From NCBI GenBank assembly GCA_020852955.1, contig JADYZW010000062.1, positions 1 through 64,000 of the forward strand: a stretch of DNA of 64,000 nt, read 5' to 3'. Position numbers and translations under genes: made by a program. This document shows positions 45,149-54,319 of this stretch, one piece after another. Position 1 is the first letter of the stretch. Every line of letters begins with the position of its first letter. Source of the stretch: Deltaproteobacteria bacterium. Lineage in GTDB: Bacteria; Desulfobacterota; Binatia; UTPRO1. The notes below the pieces were generated by a model. The model was not told the DNA's origin. It did not search any database and saw only the letters and a program-made list of their open reading frames with translations.

Positions 45149-46097
45149 GCTCGATCACCCTTCCCGCCACCGTCTGCTTGGACGCGCGATTCATCACCTT
45201 GATGCCCACGCCGACCGCCCCCGGCTCGAGCGCCTCGCCGGCCACCGTGAGCTTCATCGCCGCGGTCTCCACGATCAACGTCACCAGATCGCCCTTCTTC
45301 ACCACCACCGGCGGCGCGAGCGTCGTCCGCGTCAGGGGCGCATCGGCCGCGAGCGCCATCTTGGTCTCCATCCCGATCGCCTCCCCGAGCTCCGTGAGCG
45401 CGTCGTCCGGCACGTCGCGGCGGTCGCGTTCGACCACCGCGAGGTCGCCCGGGCCGAGCACCGTGCCGCGCGGCAGCGGCTGTCTGGCGACGACCACGGT
45501 CCCGCGCGCGTCGGTCCGCGCCGTCACCGGCACGGTCGCGAGCACGACGCCGTCGTTCACGAGCTGCACGTCGAAGCGTCGCCGCCCCGCGCGCCCGTGC
45601 GACGAGGTCGAGACCCGCGCCTCGTAGGCTCCGGCGGGAATGCGCACCGGCCCCGCGACCTCGAGGTCGCGGATGGTCTCGCCGGGAGGAAGCGCGTCGC
45701 GCGCGACGTTCATGACGGCCGTACGGATCTCGTCGACGCTCACCTCACGCGCCTCGCGCTCGACGCGCACGGTGGCTGGGATGACGTAGCGGGTGGCGCT
45801 GGCGTCCATCCCCGCCTCCTCCAATCGCCGCAGGATCGCCTCGCCGTCGAGCCGACGGGGCGCGCTCGCCGTCGGCGCCGGGCCGAGGTCCACGTCCGCG
45901 AGGGCGACGGCGCCACCCTCGAGCGCCGCGAGGTCCCCGAGCGTGATGGTCGGCCCGGACACGACCGCGGCGCGCCTGACCGTGATCCTCCCCGGCTCGG
46001 CGGCGCCCGCCGAACCGGCAACGGCCGCCACGATCGGGAGCGCGAGCAGGAGCCCTCCGCGCGCGACTGCCGTCCGCATCCGCCGCCCCATCGGCAT
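45123..46097 (-). CDS. flgA: Flagella basal body P-ring formation protein FlgA
   Basis: Periplasmic chaperone for P-ring assembly, about 324 residues. It has a signal peptide (RTAVARGGLLLALPIVAAVA) and a C-terminal SAF/antifreeze-like domain with ARQPLPRGTVLGPGDLAVVE and VVKKGDLVTLIVE, the FlgA hallmark. The ATG at 46097 shares one base with the flgG stop; GTG at 46100 and ATG at 46091 are alternatives. Confidence 0.92.
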   Translation of the reverse strand: MPMGRRMRTAVARGGLLLALPIVAAVAGSAGAAEPGRITVRRAAVVSGPTITLGDLAALEGGAVALADVDLGPAPTASAPRRLDGEAILRRLEEAGMDASATRYVIPATVRVEREAREVSVDEIRTAVMNVARDALPPGETIRDLEVAGPVRIPAGAYEARVSTSSHGRAGRRRFDVQLVNDGVVLATVPVTARTDARGTVVVARQPLPRGTVLGPGDLAVVERDRRDVPDDALTELGEAIGMETKMALAADAPLTRTTLAPPVVVKKGDLVTLIVETAAMKLTVAGEALEPGAVGVGIKVMNRASKQTVAGRVIEHGVVLVER

Positions 46098-46885
46098 CAC
46101 CGTCCGATCGACGCCGCGGTCCGCAGCATCTCGTCGGCGGCGGAGATGGCCCGCGAGTTGATCTCGTAGGCCCGCTGGCCGGAGATCATCGCCACCAGCT
46201 CTTCGACGACGCTCACGTTCGAGCCTTCGAGGAAGCCCTGGGTCAGCTGGCCGAGGCCGTCCTGGCCGGGCGTGCCGAGCTGCGGCGGACCGGAGCTGTC
46301 GGTCTCCTTGAAGATGTTGGCGCCCTCGGCGCGGAGGCCGGACGGGTTCGCGAAGCGCGCCGTCTGGATCTGGCCGACCTGGCTCGGCGCCGACTGCCCG
46401 GCGAGCGTCACGCTCACGGTGCCGTCGTCGCCGACCGCGATCGATTCGGCGCCGTCCGGGATGTTGATCTGCGGCGACAGCGGGTCGCCCGATGACGTCA
46501 CGACCGAGCCGGTCGAGTCGAGCTTGAAGGCGCCGGCGCGGGTGAACGCGGTCGAGCCGTCGGGCAGCGTCACCTGGAAGTAGCCGTCGCCGCCGATCGC
46601 CACGTCGAGCGGGTTGGTCGTCTGGTTGAAGTCGCCCTGCGCGTTGATGCGCTGCACGGCGGCGGGTCGGACGCCGAGACCGACCTGGATGCCGGTCGAC
46701 GTCTGGGTGGTGCTGGTGGCCGGCCCGCCCGGCTCGCGCGAGGTCTGGTACAGCAGGTCCTGGAAGTCCGCGCGGCTCTTCTTGAAGCCGCTCGTGCTGA
46801 CGTTCGCGAGGTTGTTCGCGATGACGTCGATGTTGAGCTGCTGGGCTTCGAGGCCCGTAGCAGCGGTGTAGAGCGCTCGGATCAT
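46097..46885 (-). CDS. flgG: Flagellar distal rod protein FlgG
   Basis: A 262-residue rod subunit. It has the N-terminal motif [20 protein letters not shown] with [20 protein letters not shown] following, the core [12 protein letters not shown], and the C-terminal [20 protein letters not shown] region. The length equals typical FlgG (about 260). A good GGGAGAGG ribosome-binding site precedes the ATG. It lies 23 bases after flgF. Confidence 0.96.
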   Translation of the reverse strand: MIRALYTAATGLEAQQLNIDVIANNLANVSTSGFKKSRADFQDLLYQTSREPGGPATSTTQTSTGIQVGLGVRPAAVQRINAQGDFNQTTNPLDVAIGGDGYFQVTLPDGSTAFTRAGAFKLDSTGSVVTSSGDPLSPQINIPDGAESIAVGDDGTVSVTLAGQSAPSQVGQIQTARFANPSGLRAEGANIFKETDSSGPPQLGTPGQDGLGQLTQGFLEGSNVSVVEELVAMISGQRAYEINSRAISAADEMLRTAASIGR

Positions 46886-46908
46886 GCTCGCCTCTCCCTC
46901 GTCCGCGC

Positions 46909-47634
46909 CTAGACGCGGCCCACTTCGTTGATCGCCTTCGACGTCATCTGGTCGAGCCGCTCGGCGGCTCGCATGTAGGTCTCGAATCCCCGCACCGTCT
47001 CGATCATCGCGACCAGCCCCTCGACCGGCGAGAGGTTCGCGCCCTCGGTGGCGCCCTGGATGATCTGGACGCTGCCGCGCGCCGCGTCCGCGAGCGCCAG
47101 GCCTCCCGCGGCGAAGCGCGTGCCGCTCTCGCGCACCAGCTTCCCGGGGTGCTCGACCGTGACGATGCGCAGCTGCCCGACGCTCTGGTCGCCGGCGCGC
47201 ACGCTGCCGTCGACGCCGAACACGACCGGCCCCTTCGGGATGCTGATGTCGCCGCTCGTCCCCTGCACCCGGCTGCCGTCGCTCGTCGCCAGATAGCCCG
47301 CGGCGTCAATCGCGAAGTCGCCGCTGCGCGTCAGGCGCTCGCCGCGCTCGGTCTTGACGACGAAGAAGCCCTCGCCCGCGAGCGCGACATCGAGCGGGTT
47401 GCCGCTCTTCACGACCGAGCCCTGACCGAAGTCGGTCTCCACCCAGTCGCGGGTGATCGGCGTCGGCACCACCGTCGGCGGCGGCACGACGTTCCCCGCC
47501 TTCTCGGCGCGCTGCAGGACGCGCTCGGCCTTGAAGCCGACGGTGTTGGCGTTGGCGAGGTTGTTGGCGAGCGCGTCGAGCCGCGTCTGCGCCGCCAGGC
47601 TGCCCGACATCGCCGAGAAGATTCCCGCGTCCAT
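46909..47634 (-). CDS. flgF: Flagellar proximal rod protein FlgF
   Basis: A 241-residue rod protein: [20 protein letters not shown] at the start, [17 protein letters not shown] in the core and [20 protein letters not shown] near the end. FlgF is distinguished from FlgG by its shorter length and position before flgG. The ATG at 47634 has AGGAG five bases upstream. It is the first gene of flgF-flgG-flgA-flgH-flgI-flgJ, under a perfect sigma-54 promoter. Confidence 0.94.
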   Translation of the reverse strand: MDAGIFSAMSGSLAAQTRLDALANNLANANTVGFKAERVLQRAEKAGNVVPPPTVVPTPITRDWVETDFGQGSVVKSGNPLDVALAGEGFFVVKTERGERLTRSGDFAIDAAGYLATSDGSRVQGTSGDISIPKGPVVFGVDGSVRAGDQSVGQLRIVTVEHPGKLVRESGTRFAAGGLALADAARGSVQIIQGATEGANLSPVEGLVAMIETVRGFETYMRAAERLDQMTSKAINEVGRV

Positions 47635-47661
47635 TCATGCTCCTCGCATCGCCGCAGACGA

Positions 47662-47676
47662 GCAACGCACGTGCCA
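47662..47676 (-). promoter_or_regulatory. Sigma-54 promoter of flgF
   Basis: The minus strand reads TGGCAC-N5-TTGC exactly (47671-47676 and 47662-47665). The predicted start is about 47650, 16 nt before the flgF ATG. Confidence 0.85.
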
Positions 47677-47699
47677 CGCACCGGGTGCGCGGCCGGCCG

Positions 47700-47731
47700 C
47701 GGCAGCCGTTGCCGACCGGCAGAATCTGCCG
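47700..47731. promoter_or_regulatory. Pair of palindromic enhancer-like sites upstream of flgF
   Basis: CGGCAGCCGTTGCCG (47700-47714, one mismatch) and CGGCAGAATCTGCCG (47717-47731, perfect) lie with centres 57 and 74 bp upstream of the predicted start. The second has the position seen at fliK and at the gene at 33631. They fill the short gap between the DUF2802-like gene and flgF. Confidence 0.65.
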
Positions 47732-47752
47732 GGTCGGTCTTGCCGACGGCGC

Positions 47753-48301
47753 TCACGCATGCGCGCGCGCCTCCGCGGTCGCCGCCCGCCGACGCGCCGC
47801 CCGCGCCGCCTTGAGGCCGATCACGAGCCGCACCTCCGCGGGCGCGGCCCCCACCCGGCGCGCGATCTCCTCGACCGTCGTCCCCGCCTCCGCGAGCGTT
47901 TCGATGCGTCGCGCGGTTTCCTCGGCGTCCGCGGGCGTCGTCGACGGCGCGGCCGCCGCCGGGCCCGCGACGGGCGTGGGCCTCGCCGTCGTCTCCCCGT
48001 GCGCGGCGCGCGCCGGGCGCGCCGACGCCGACTCGACGCCGCCCAATGCCACCCGCGCGTCGTCGAGCACCGCGCGCAGGCGCGTCTCGCGATCCGCGAG
48101 CTTCGCGTCGAGATCGCGGGCGAGTCCTTCGCTCTGCGCCACGAGCGCACGCAGCTCGTCGAAGATCGCCCGCAGCCGCGCCTCGCGCTCCCGCCACGCG
48201 GCCCCGGCATCGCCCCGAAGGCGCCAGAGCAGCGCGCCGAGGAGGACGACGACGGCGCCGTCGAAGCCCGGACCCACCCACGCCATCACCGTCTCCGTCA
48301 T
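47753..48301 (-). CDS. DUF2802-like flagellar-locus protein
   Basis: A 182-residue protein with a short N-terminal hydrophobic stretch (FDGAVVVLLGALLWRL), a coiled-coil region (WREREARLRAIFDELRALVA), an Ala/Pro linker and a C-terminal helix-turn segment (AGTTVEEIARRVGAAPAEVR). The last part resembles DUF2802, a family found in flagellar-chemotaxis operons with unknown function; the match is by eye. The start overlaps the fliA stop by four bases. It separates the fliL-fliA unit from the flgF promoter. Confidence 0.78.
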   Translation of the reverse strand: MTETVMAWVGPGFDGAVVVLLGALLWRLRGDAGAAWREREARLRAIFDELRALVAQSEGLARDLDAKLADRETRLRAVLDDARVALGGVESASARPARAAHGETTARPTPVAGPAAAAPSTTPADAEETARRIETLAEAGTTVEEIARRVGAAPAEVRLVIGLKAARAARRRAATAEARAHA

Positions 48302-49107
48302 CGTTCCTCCGTCGCGGCGCCCTCTGCCGCGTCGCCGAAATGCTCGTGCAGGAGCCCGCGCAGCCGCAGCAGCGCCTGGGCGTGGAGTTGCGAGACCCGC
48401 GACTCGGTGAGCCCGAGGATCGCGCCCGCCTCCTTCATGGTGATGCCCTCGTGGTAGTAGAGCGCGATCACCGTCCGCTCCTTCTCGGGCAAGGTCGCGA
48501 TCGCCTCCGCCACGAGGTCGACGCGCTCGCGCGACAGCATCGCCTGCATCGGGTCGGTGCCGCCGTCGTCGAGGAGCTTCTCGATCTGCCAGCGGTCCGA
48601 TCCCGCGTCGACCCCGAGGTCCTCCAAGCTGAACAGCGACATCTGCCCGACCTCGGAGAGCATCGCGTGGAGCTCCGGCAGCGCGAGGCCGAGCGCATCC
48701 GCGACCTCCTCCTCGGTCGCCGGCCGGCCGAGCTGCCCTTCGAGCGTGTGGTACGTCTTCTCGAGCAGGCTCGCCTTCTGACGGACGCTGCGCGACACCC
48801 AGTCCATGGCCCGGAGGCGGTCGAGGATCGCGCCGCGGATGCGGAACTGGGCGTAGGTCGCGAAGGCGGCCTGCTTGGTCGGGTCGTACTTCTTCATGGC
48901 GTCGAGGAGACCCTCGATGCCCCAGCTCACCATCTCGTCGAGCTCGACCTGCGGCGGCTTCCGCACGGCGAGCCGCTGGACCAGCCAGCGCACGAGCGGC
49001 AGGTAGGCGCGCACCGCCTCGTCGGGGGGCGGCGTCCCGTCGACATGCACGGGCGGCGCTATGCGCGGGCGCGGCGCCGACCGCGATCTGCCTGCGACCG
49101 TCGGCAT
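48298..49107 (-). CDS. fliA: Flagellar sigma factor FliA (sigma-28)
   Basis: A 269-residue alternative sigma factor for late flagellar genes. Region 2 (VSWGIEGLLDAMKKYDPTKQ, then FATYAQFRIRGAILDRLRAM), region 3 and region 4 (KEAGAILGLTESRVSQLHAQ) are complete. The ATG at 49107 is two bases after flhG; the frame is open upstream but lacks family sequence. Its partner FlgM is encoded at 42016. It should recognise the promoter at 42351. Confidence 0.95.
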   Translation of the reverse strand: MPTVAGRSRSAPRPRIAPPVHVDGTPPPDEAVRAYLPLVRWLVQRLAVRKPPQVELDEMVSWGIEGLLDAMKKYDPTKQAAFATYAQFRIRGAILDRLRAMDWVSRSVRQKASLLEKTYHTLEGQLGRPATEEEVADALGLALPELHAMLSEVGQMSLFSLEDLGVDAGSDRWQIEKLLDDGGTDPMQAMLSRERVDLVAEAIATLPEKERTVIALYYHEGITMKEAGAILGLTESRVSQLHAQALLRLRGLLHEHFGDAAEGAATEER

Positions 49108-49109
49108 CG

Positions 49110-49964
49110 TCAGCGCGCGGCCCCCATCGTCGCGCGCGCCCCCTCGGCCGCGAGCAGTCGGCGGAAGAAGAACTGCAACCCCCCTTTCGCCTTGGCGTGG
49201 GAGGGCGTCGCGCACAGGCGCTCGGCGAGCCCGTCGATCGCGCGCGTCGCCGGCGTCGCCGGGGCATGGTCGACCACGGGCTGCTGCCGCCGCACCGCCT
49301 CGGGCACCTCGCTGTCCCACGGCACCCAGCCCGCGAAGCGCAGGCTCACGTGCAGGAAGCGCTCGGTGACGCGCGTCAGCTGCGTGAAGGTCTTGCGGGC
49401 TTCGAGCTCACTCCGCGCCATGTTCACGAGCACCGCGAAGCTGTCCTCGGCGTAGCGCGTCGCCAGGACCTTGACGAGCGCGTACGCGTCGGTGAGCGCG
49501 GTCGGCTCGGGCGTCACCACGACCAGGGTCTCCTGCGCCGCCGTCGCGAAGAACGTGACGTTCGCCGAGATGCCGGCGCCGGTGTCGATGAGGAGCACGT
49601 CGAATTTGCCGTCGAGGCTGTCGACCTGCTCGAGGAGCGTCAGACGCTGGCCGTCGGAGAGCTGCGTCAGGTCCTCGTAGCCGCTCGACGCCGGCACGAT
49701 GCGGATCCCCGAGGGGCCGTCGACGAGCACGTCGCGGATCGCGCACTCGCCGCGCAGCACCTGGCGGAGCGTGGCGTGCGGGTTCAGCCCGAGCAGCGTG
49801 TCGAGGTTCGCGAGCCCGAGATCGGCGTCGATCACCACCACGCGCTTGCCGCGCCGCTGGAGCGCGATCGCGAGATTGGCGACCACGTTCGTCTTGCCGA
49901 CTCCGCCCTTGCCGCTCGCGACCGCGATGACCTGCATGCCCGCGTCCCCGTCCGCCGTTTCCAT
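49110..49964 (-). CDS. flhG: Flagellar number regulator FlhG (MinD-like ATPase)
   Basis: A 284-residue ParA/MinD-family ATPase that limits flagellar number, usually by countering FlhF, and in Pseudomonas by binding FleQ. The deviant Walker A (SGKGGVGKTN), IDADLGLANLDTLLGL and LLIDTGAGI are present. The C-terminus lacks an obvious MinD amphipathic helix of the classic type but ends in a basic FFFRRLLAAE segment. The ATG at 49964 has GAGGGAAGG seven bases upstream. It lies directly after flhF. A FleQ-like protein is encoded at 37080, which has no N-terminal domain to bind. Confidence 0.94.
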   Translation of the reverse strand: METADGDAGMQVIAVASGKGGVGKTNVVANLAIALQRRGKRVVVIDADLGLANLDTLLGLNPHATLRQVLRGECAIRDVLVDGPSGIRIVPASSGYEDLTQLSDGQRLTLLEQVDSLDGKFDVLLIDTGAGISANVTFFATAAQETLVVVTPEPTALTDAYALVKVLATRYAEDSFAVLVNMARSELEARKTFTQLTRVTERFLHVSLRFAGWVPWDSEVPEAVRRQQPVVDHAPATPATRAIDGLAERLCATPSHAKAKGGLQFFFRRLLAAEGARATMGAAR

Positions 49965-50004
49965 CGTCACGCCTTCCCTCTGCTCCACGTTCGTCCTCCG
50001 TCCG

Positions 50005-51054
50005 TCAGGCCGCGCCGAGCCACGCGGCGACCGCGCCTCCGTCCGCCGCCACGAGATCGTCGGGCACCCGCGTGCCCGTCCCGAGCCAATCGAGCGGCAC
50101 ACCGACCTCGGCGAGCCACCCGCAGGCCGTGCCGAGCCCGCCCCCTTCGTCCACCTTCGTCACCACGCAGGTCGTCGGTTGGAGCGCCGCGACCCGCCCC
50201 CACGCCGCCCGGAGCGCCGGCTCCGACGCGCCGGCCGCGACGACCGCGGCGGTCGTGACGACCGTCCGGACCGGCGCGAGCAGGCGCGCCACCTCCGCCG
50301 CGTCCTCCGCGTCGCCGCCGAGTCCCGCCGTGTCGACGTAGACGACGTCGCGGCGCTCGAACCCGGCGAGCGCGCGGACGAGGTCGTCGGCGTCCGCCGC
50401 CGGAGCGAGCGGCACGCCGAGAAGCCGCGCGTAGCATCCGAGCTGCTCCGCCGCGCCGATCCGCCGCGTATCCGCCATGACGATCCCGACCGAGGCGCCG
50501 CGCGCGACGGCGCGGGCGGCACGCTTCGCGATCGTCGTCGTCTTGCCGACCCCGGTCGGCCCGACGAACACCGTGACCGGCGGCTCCGGTGCCGCCGGCA
50601 CCGCCACGAGCAGGTGCCGCTCGACGCTCGCGGCGAGCGCCGCGGCCGCGGGCGCACCCTGCGCCCGCAGCCGCGCGAAGCTCCGCGCCACGGTCTCCGC
50701 CAGCGCGGGCGCCGTGCCCTGGAGGGCCAGCCGCTCGGCGAGCGCCTGCGCCTCCTCGTCGAGTCCGCCGATCACCCCCCGGCCGGCCCGCAGCGCCCGA
50801 TCGACCCGGGCGACCCGGCCGGCCAGCGCGCCGAGCTCGCGCCGCAGCGCCCCGAGCTCCGATTCTCCCACTACACCCGGCGCCGAGGGCGCCTTCGCGC
50901 CGCGCGCCGGATCGGGATCGACCGCCGCCGTGATCTCGACGCCGCCGTCCGCGAGCGGACGGGTCGCGAGGATCACCGCCTCGGGGCCGAGCGCCGCCTT
51001 CACCGCGGCGAGCGCCTCGCGCGCCGAGCGGGCCGTGAAGCCCCGCAGGCGCAT
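50005..51054 (-). CDS. flhF: Flagellar SRP-type GTPase FlhF
   Basis: A 349-residue GTPase of the SRP family that places polar flagella. The B domain (residues 1-110, MRLRGFTARSAREALAAVKA at the start) is followed by N and G domains with GPTGVGKTTTIAK, ADTRRIGAAEQL, DTAG and TKVDE. The DTAGR arginine is replaced (DTAGLGG). The presence of flhF-flhG suggests polar flagellation. The ATG overlaps the flhA stop (ATGA). Confidence 0.94.
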   Translation of the reverse strand: MRLRGFTARSAREALAAVKAALGPEAVILATRPLADGGVEITAAVDPDPARGAKAPSAPGVVGESELGALRRELGALAGRVARVDRALRAGRGVIGGLDEEAQALAERLALQGTAPALAETVARSFARLRAQGAPAAAALAASVERHLLVAVPAAPEPPVTVFVGPTGVGKTTTIAKRAARAVARGASVGIVMADTRRIGAAEQLGCYARLLGVPLAPAADADDLVRALAGFERRDVVYVDTAGLGGDAEDAAEVARLLAPVRTVVTTAAVVAAGASEPALRAAWGRVAALQPTTCVVTKVDEGGGLGTACGWLAEVGVPLDWLGTGTRVPDDLVAADGGAVAAWLGAA

Positions 51055-53225
51055 CAGGCGACCGCTCCCGCCGCCGCGACCGTGGCGGTCGCGGTCGGGC
51101 GCGGCACCTGCAGCCGCGCCGCCGCCTCGTGCTCCTCGTCCAGGCTCACGACGCCGAGCGAGTGGATCTTGACGTTCGCCGGGATCTCCCCCGGCGCCAC
51201 GACCGCGAGACTCGGCAGGAAGCGCTCCGCGAGTCGGCGCAGGTGGCCGCGCACATTGGTGGAGCACAGGACGAGCGGCTGATGGCCGTGGAGCGCGAAC
51301 TGCTCCGCCCACGTCGCGAGCTTCCCGAGCAGGCGCTGCGCGGTCGCGGGCTCGAGCGCGAGATACGTGCCGTCCTCGCTCCGATGCACCGATTCGGCGA
51401 TCGTGCGCTCGAGGCGCGGCGCCAGCGTCACCAGCGGCAGCGTCCGGTCAGACGTGAGGAAGCGGTTCACGATCGCGCGCGACAGCGCCGCACGCACGTG
51501 CTCGGTGAGCTGGTGCGCGTCCTTGGTCTGCGGCGCGTAGTCCGCGAGGGTCTCGATGATCGACAGGAAGTCGCGGATGCCGACGTGCTCGCGGAGCAGG
51601 TTCTGCAGCACCTTCTGCACCTGACCGAGCGAGAGCTGCTGCGGCACGAGCTCCTCGACGACCTTCGGATGCGTCTTCGCGAGCGCGTCGAGCAGCCCCT
51701 GGATCTCCTGCCGCCCCAGCAGCTCGTGGGCGTGGCGGCGGATGACCTCGGTGAGGTGGGTCACCACCACGGTCGCCGCGTCGACGACCGTGTAGCCGGC
51801 GAGCTGGGCCTGCTCGCGGTCGGTCGCCAGCACCCAGAGCGCGTCGAGCCCGAACGCCGGCTCCTTCGTGGGCACGCCCCGGAAGCCGGGGTCGGCGCCG
51901 CCCGGATTGATCGCCAGGTACTGTCCGATGCGGATCTCGGCGCGCTGGATCTCCACGCCTTTGAGGAGGATGGCGTACTCGCCGGGCTTGAGCTGCAGGT
52001 TGTCGCGGATGTGGACGGGCGGCACCACGAAGCCCATCTCCTCGGCGAGCTGCCGCCGGAGCGTCTTGATGCGCTCGATCAGCTCGCCGCGCTGGGCGGC
52101 GTCGACGAGCGGCACGAGCTCGTAGCCGACCTCGAGCTCGAGGAGGTCGAGCGGCGCCGGAACGTCGGACCTCTCCTCCTTCGGCGCTTCGGTCCGCGCC
52201 TCGAGCGCGGCCTGCGCGATCTCCGCCGCCCGGTGCTCGCGCCCGGCGTAGGAGAGCCCGCCGAGCGCGCCCGCGAGCGCCACGAACGGGAGGAACGGCA
52301 GTCCCGGCAGGAGTGCCAGCGCCGCGAGGATGCCGCTCACCATCGCGAGCACGCGCGGATTGAGGAGCATCTGCGACGTGACCTCGCTGCCGAGATCGGT
52401 CCCCGACGCCGCGCGCGTAACGACGATACCCGCGGCCGTGGAGATGAGCAGCGCCGGTAGCTGCGACACGAGCCCGTCGCCGATGGTCAGGATGGTGTAG
52501 ATCTCGGCCGCGCTCTTGACGTCGAGGCCCCCCTGCACGACGCCGATGAAGAGGCCGCCGACGATGTTGATCCCCGCGATCATGAGCCCGGCGACCGCGT
52601 CGCCGCGCACGAACTTCGAGGCGCCGTCCATCGCGCCGTAGAAGTCCGCTTCCGCCTCGATCGCCCGCCGGCGCTCGCGCGCCTCGCGCTCGGTGATCCC
52701 CCCGGCGTTCAGCTCGGCGTCGACCGCGAGCTGCTTGCCGGGCATCGCGTCCAGGGTGAAGCGCGCCGCGACCTCGGCGATGCGGCCCGCGCCCTTGGTG
52801 ATGACGACGAAGTTGATGACCACCAGGATCAGGAAGATGACGAGGCCGACGACGTAGCTGCCGCCGACGACGAAGCTGCCGAAGGCCTGGATGACGTGGC
52901 CGGCCGCCGATGCGCCGTCCTTCCCGTGCAGCAGGATGAGCCGGGTGGAGGCGACGTTCAGCGAGAGCCGCAGAAGCGTCGTGACCAGCAGCACCGACGG
53001 GAAGGTCGAGAACTCGAGCGGCTTGAGGGTGTACATCGCCACCAGCAGGATGATCAGCGACACCGCGATGTTCACCGTCAGCAGCAGGTCGAGCAGCATC
53101 GTCGGCAGCGGGATGATCATGACGATCACCACCACCACGAAGGTGAGCGGGATCACGAGCTCGCCGCCGGCGAGCACGCGCCCCATGAAGCCCTTCGCGG
53201 GCGGCTGCTTCGGGGCCGCCGCCAT
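51054..53225 (-). CDS. flhA: Flagellar export gate protein FlhA
   Basis: The 723-residue export-gate subunit. Eight membrane helices lie in residues 25-330 with the FHIPEP signature region (FTLDAMPGKQLAVDAELNAG, ARERRRAIEAEADFYGAMDG), then the cytoplasmic ring domain (about 350-700). The ATG at 53225 overlaps the flhB stop (ATGA). The same frame is open for another 2.1 kb upstream through flhB and fliR, but that part has no protein similarity. Confidence 0.97.
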   Translation of the reverse strand: MAAAPKQPPAKGFMGRVLAGGELVIPLTFVVVVIVMIIPLPTMLLDLLLTVNIAVSLIILLVAMYTLKPLEFSTFPSVLLVTTLLRLSLNVASTRLILLHGKDGASAAGHVIQAFGSFVVGGSYVVGLVIFLILVVINFVVITKGAGRIAEVAARFTLDAMPGKQLAVDAELNAGGITEREARERRRAIEAEADFYGAMDGASKFVRGDAVAGLMIAGINIVGGLFIGVVQGGLDVKSAAEIYTILTIGDGLVSQLPALLISTAAGIVVTRAASGTDLGSEVTSQMLLNPRVLAMVSGILAALALLPGLPFLPFVALAGALGGLSYAGREHRAAEIAQAALEARTEAPKEERSDVPAPLDLLELEVGYELVPLVDAAQRGELIERIKTLRRQLAEEMGFVVPPVHIRDNLQLKPGEYAILLKGVEIQRAEIRIGQYLAINPGGADPGFRGVPTKEPAFGLDALWVLATDREQAQLAGYTVVDAATVVVTHLTEVIRRHAHELLGRQEIQGLLDALAKTHPKVVEELVPQQLSLGQVQKVLQNLLREHVGIRDFLSIIETLADYAPQTKDAHQLTEHVRAALSRAIVNRFLTSDRTLPLVTLAPRLERTIAESVHRSEDGTYLALEPATAQRLLGKLATWAEQFALHGHQPLVLCSTNVRGHLRRLAERFLPSLAVVAPGEIPANVKIHSLGVVSLDEEHEAAARLQVPRPTATATVAAAGAVA

Positions 53226-54307
53226 CAGCCGACGCCTCCGCCGGCGGCGCGCCGCTGCCGGAGCCCGTAGACGTACGCGAGGATCTCGGCGATCGCGCGA
53301 TAGAGCGTGGCCGGGATCTCGCCGCCGACCGGGACGCTGCGGAAGAGCGCGCGGGCGAGCGAGCGGCGTTCCATGATCGGGACGCCGTGCTGGCGCGCGA
53401 CTTCCTTGATCCGCTGCGCCATGCCTTCCGCCCCCTTGGCCACGACCTTCGGCGCGCCCATCTGGCCCGGCAGGTACTTGAGGGCGACCGCCAGGTGGAC
53501 GGGATTGGTGATCACCACGTCCGCCGTCGGCACGTCGGCGACGCTCCGCGCCTTCGCGATCTCCTGGTAGGCGCGCCGCAAGCGCCCCTTGATCTTGGGA
53601 TCGCCTTCCGCCTGCCGGACCTCGTCCTTCACCTCGCTTCGGGTCATGCGGAGGCTCTGGTGGTGCTGGCGGCGCTGCCAGGCGTAGTCGGCGGCGGCGA
53701 GCACCACCAGGATGGCGGTCGCCCAGCCGACGAGCCGCGCCACCTCGAGGCCGGCGATCGACAGCATCTCGCGGGGCGCCGCGCCCGAAAGAGCCACGAT
53801 CGTGCCCTCGGCCGCGCGGATCAGCTTCCACGCGAGCCAGCCGATCAGGGCGATCTTCACGATCGCCTTCGCGAGGTCGAAGAGTCCCTTCGACGAGAAG
53901 ATGCGCTGGAAGCCGCTCGCGGGCGAGACCTTGCTCGGGTCCGGCAGCAGCCGCTTGCCGTGGAGCTGGAACCCGATCTGCGCGACGGTCGCCGCGACCC
54001 CGGCGACCGCCGTCGCCGCGAGGATCGGCACCACCACCGCCGCGACGTCCTGCAGCATGCCGTGCAGCACGTCGCCGAGCTGCGCCGGGGTCAGGTCGAG
54101 CTTGCTCACCGCGACCAGGCTCCGCCGCATCGCCTCGCGTAGACTCCCGATCGCCGCGTCGCCGCTCCGCCAGGCGGCGAGCAGCGCGGCGAGCAGCACC
54201 GTCGCCGCCGTGATCTCGGCGGACTGCGGGATGCGGCCGTCGGCGCGCGCCTCCTCGCGGCGCTTCGGTGTGGGCTCCTCGGTACGGTTCGCGGCGTCCT
54301 CGGCCAT
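53225..54307 (-). CDS. flhB: Flagellar export switch protein FlhB
   Basis: A 360-residue export-gate protein controlling substrate switching. The opening RTEEPTPKRREEARADGRI, four membrane helices (about 32-210) and the cytoplasmic domain with MTRSEVKDEVRQAEGDPKIK are standard. The autocleavage site normally NPTH reads NPVH at 268-271; Asn, Pro and His are kept. The C-terminus (ALFRSVPVGGEIPATLYRAI) is typical. It lies 12 bases after fliR. Confidence 0.96.
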   Translation of the reverse strand: MAEDAANRTEEPTPKRREEARADGRIPQSAEITAATVLLAALLAAWRSGDAAIGSLREAMRRSLVAVSKLDLTPAQLGDVLHGMLQDVAAVVVPILAATAVAGVAATVAQIGFQLHGKRLLPDPSKVSPASGFQRIFSSKGLFDLAKAIVKIALIGWLAWKLIRAAEGTIVALSGAAPREMLSIAGLEVARLVGWATAILVVLAAADYAWQRRQHHQSLRMTRSEVKDEVRQAEGDPKIKGRLRRAYQEIAKARSVADVPTADVVITNPVHLAVALKYLPGQMGAPKVVAKGAEGMAQRIKEVARQHGVPIMERRSLARALFRSVPVGGEIPATLYRAIAEILAYVYGLRQRRAAGGGVG

Positions 54308-54319
54308 CGCCCCGCCCGC

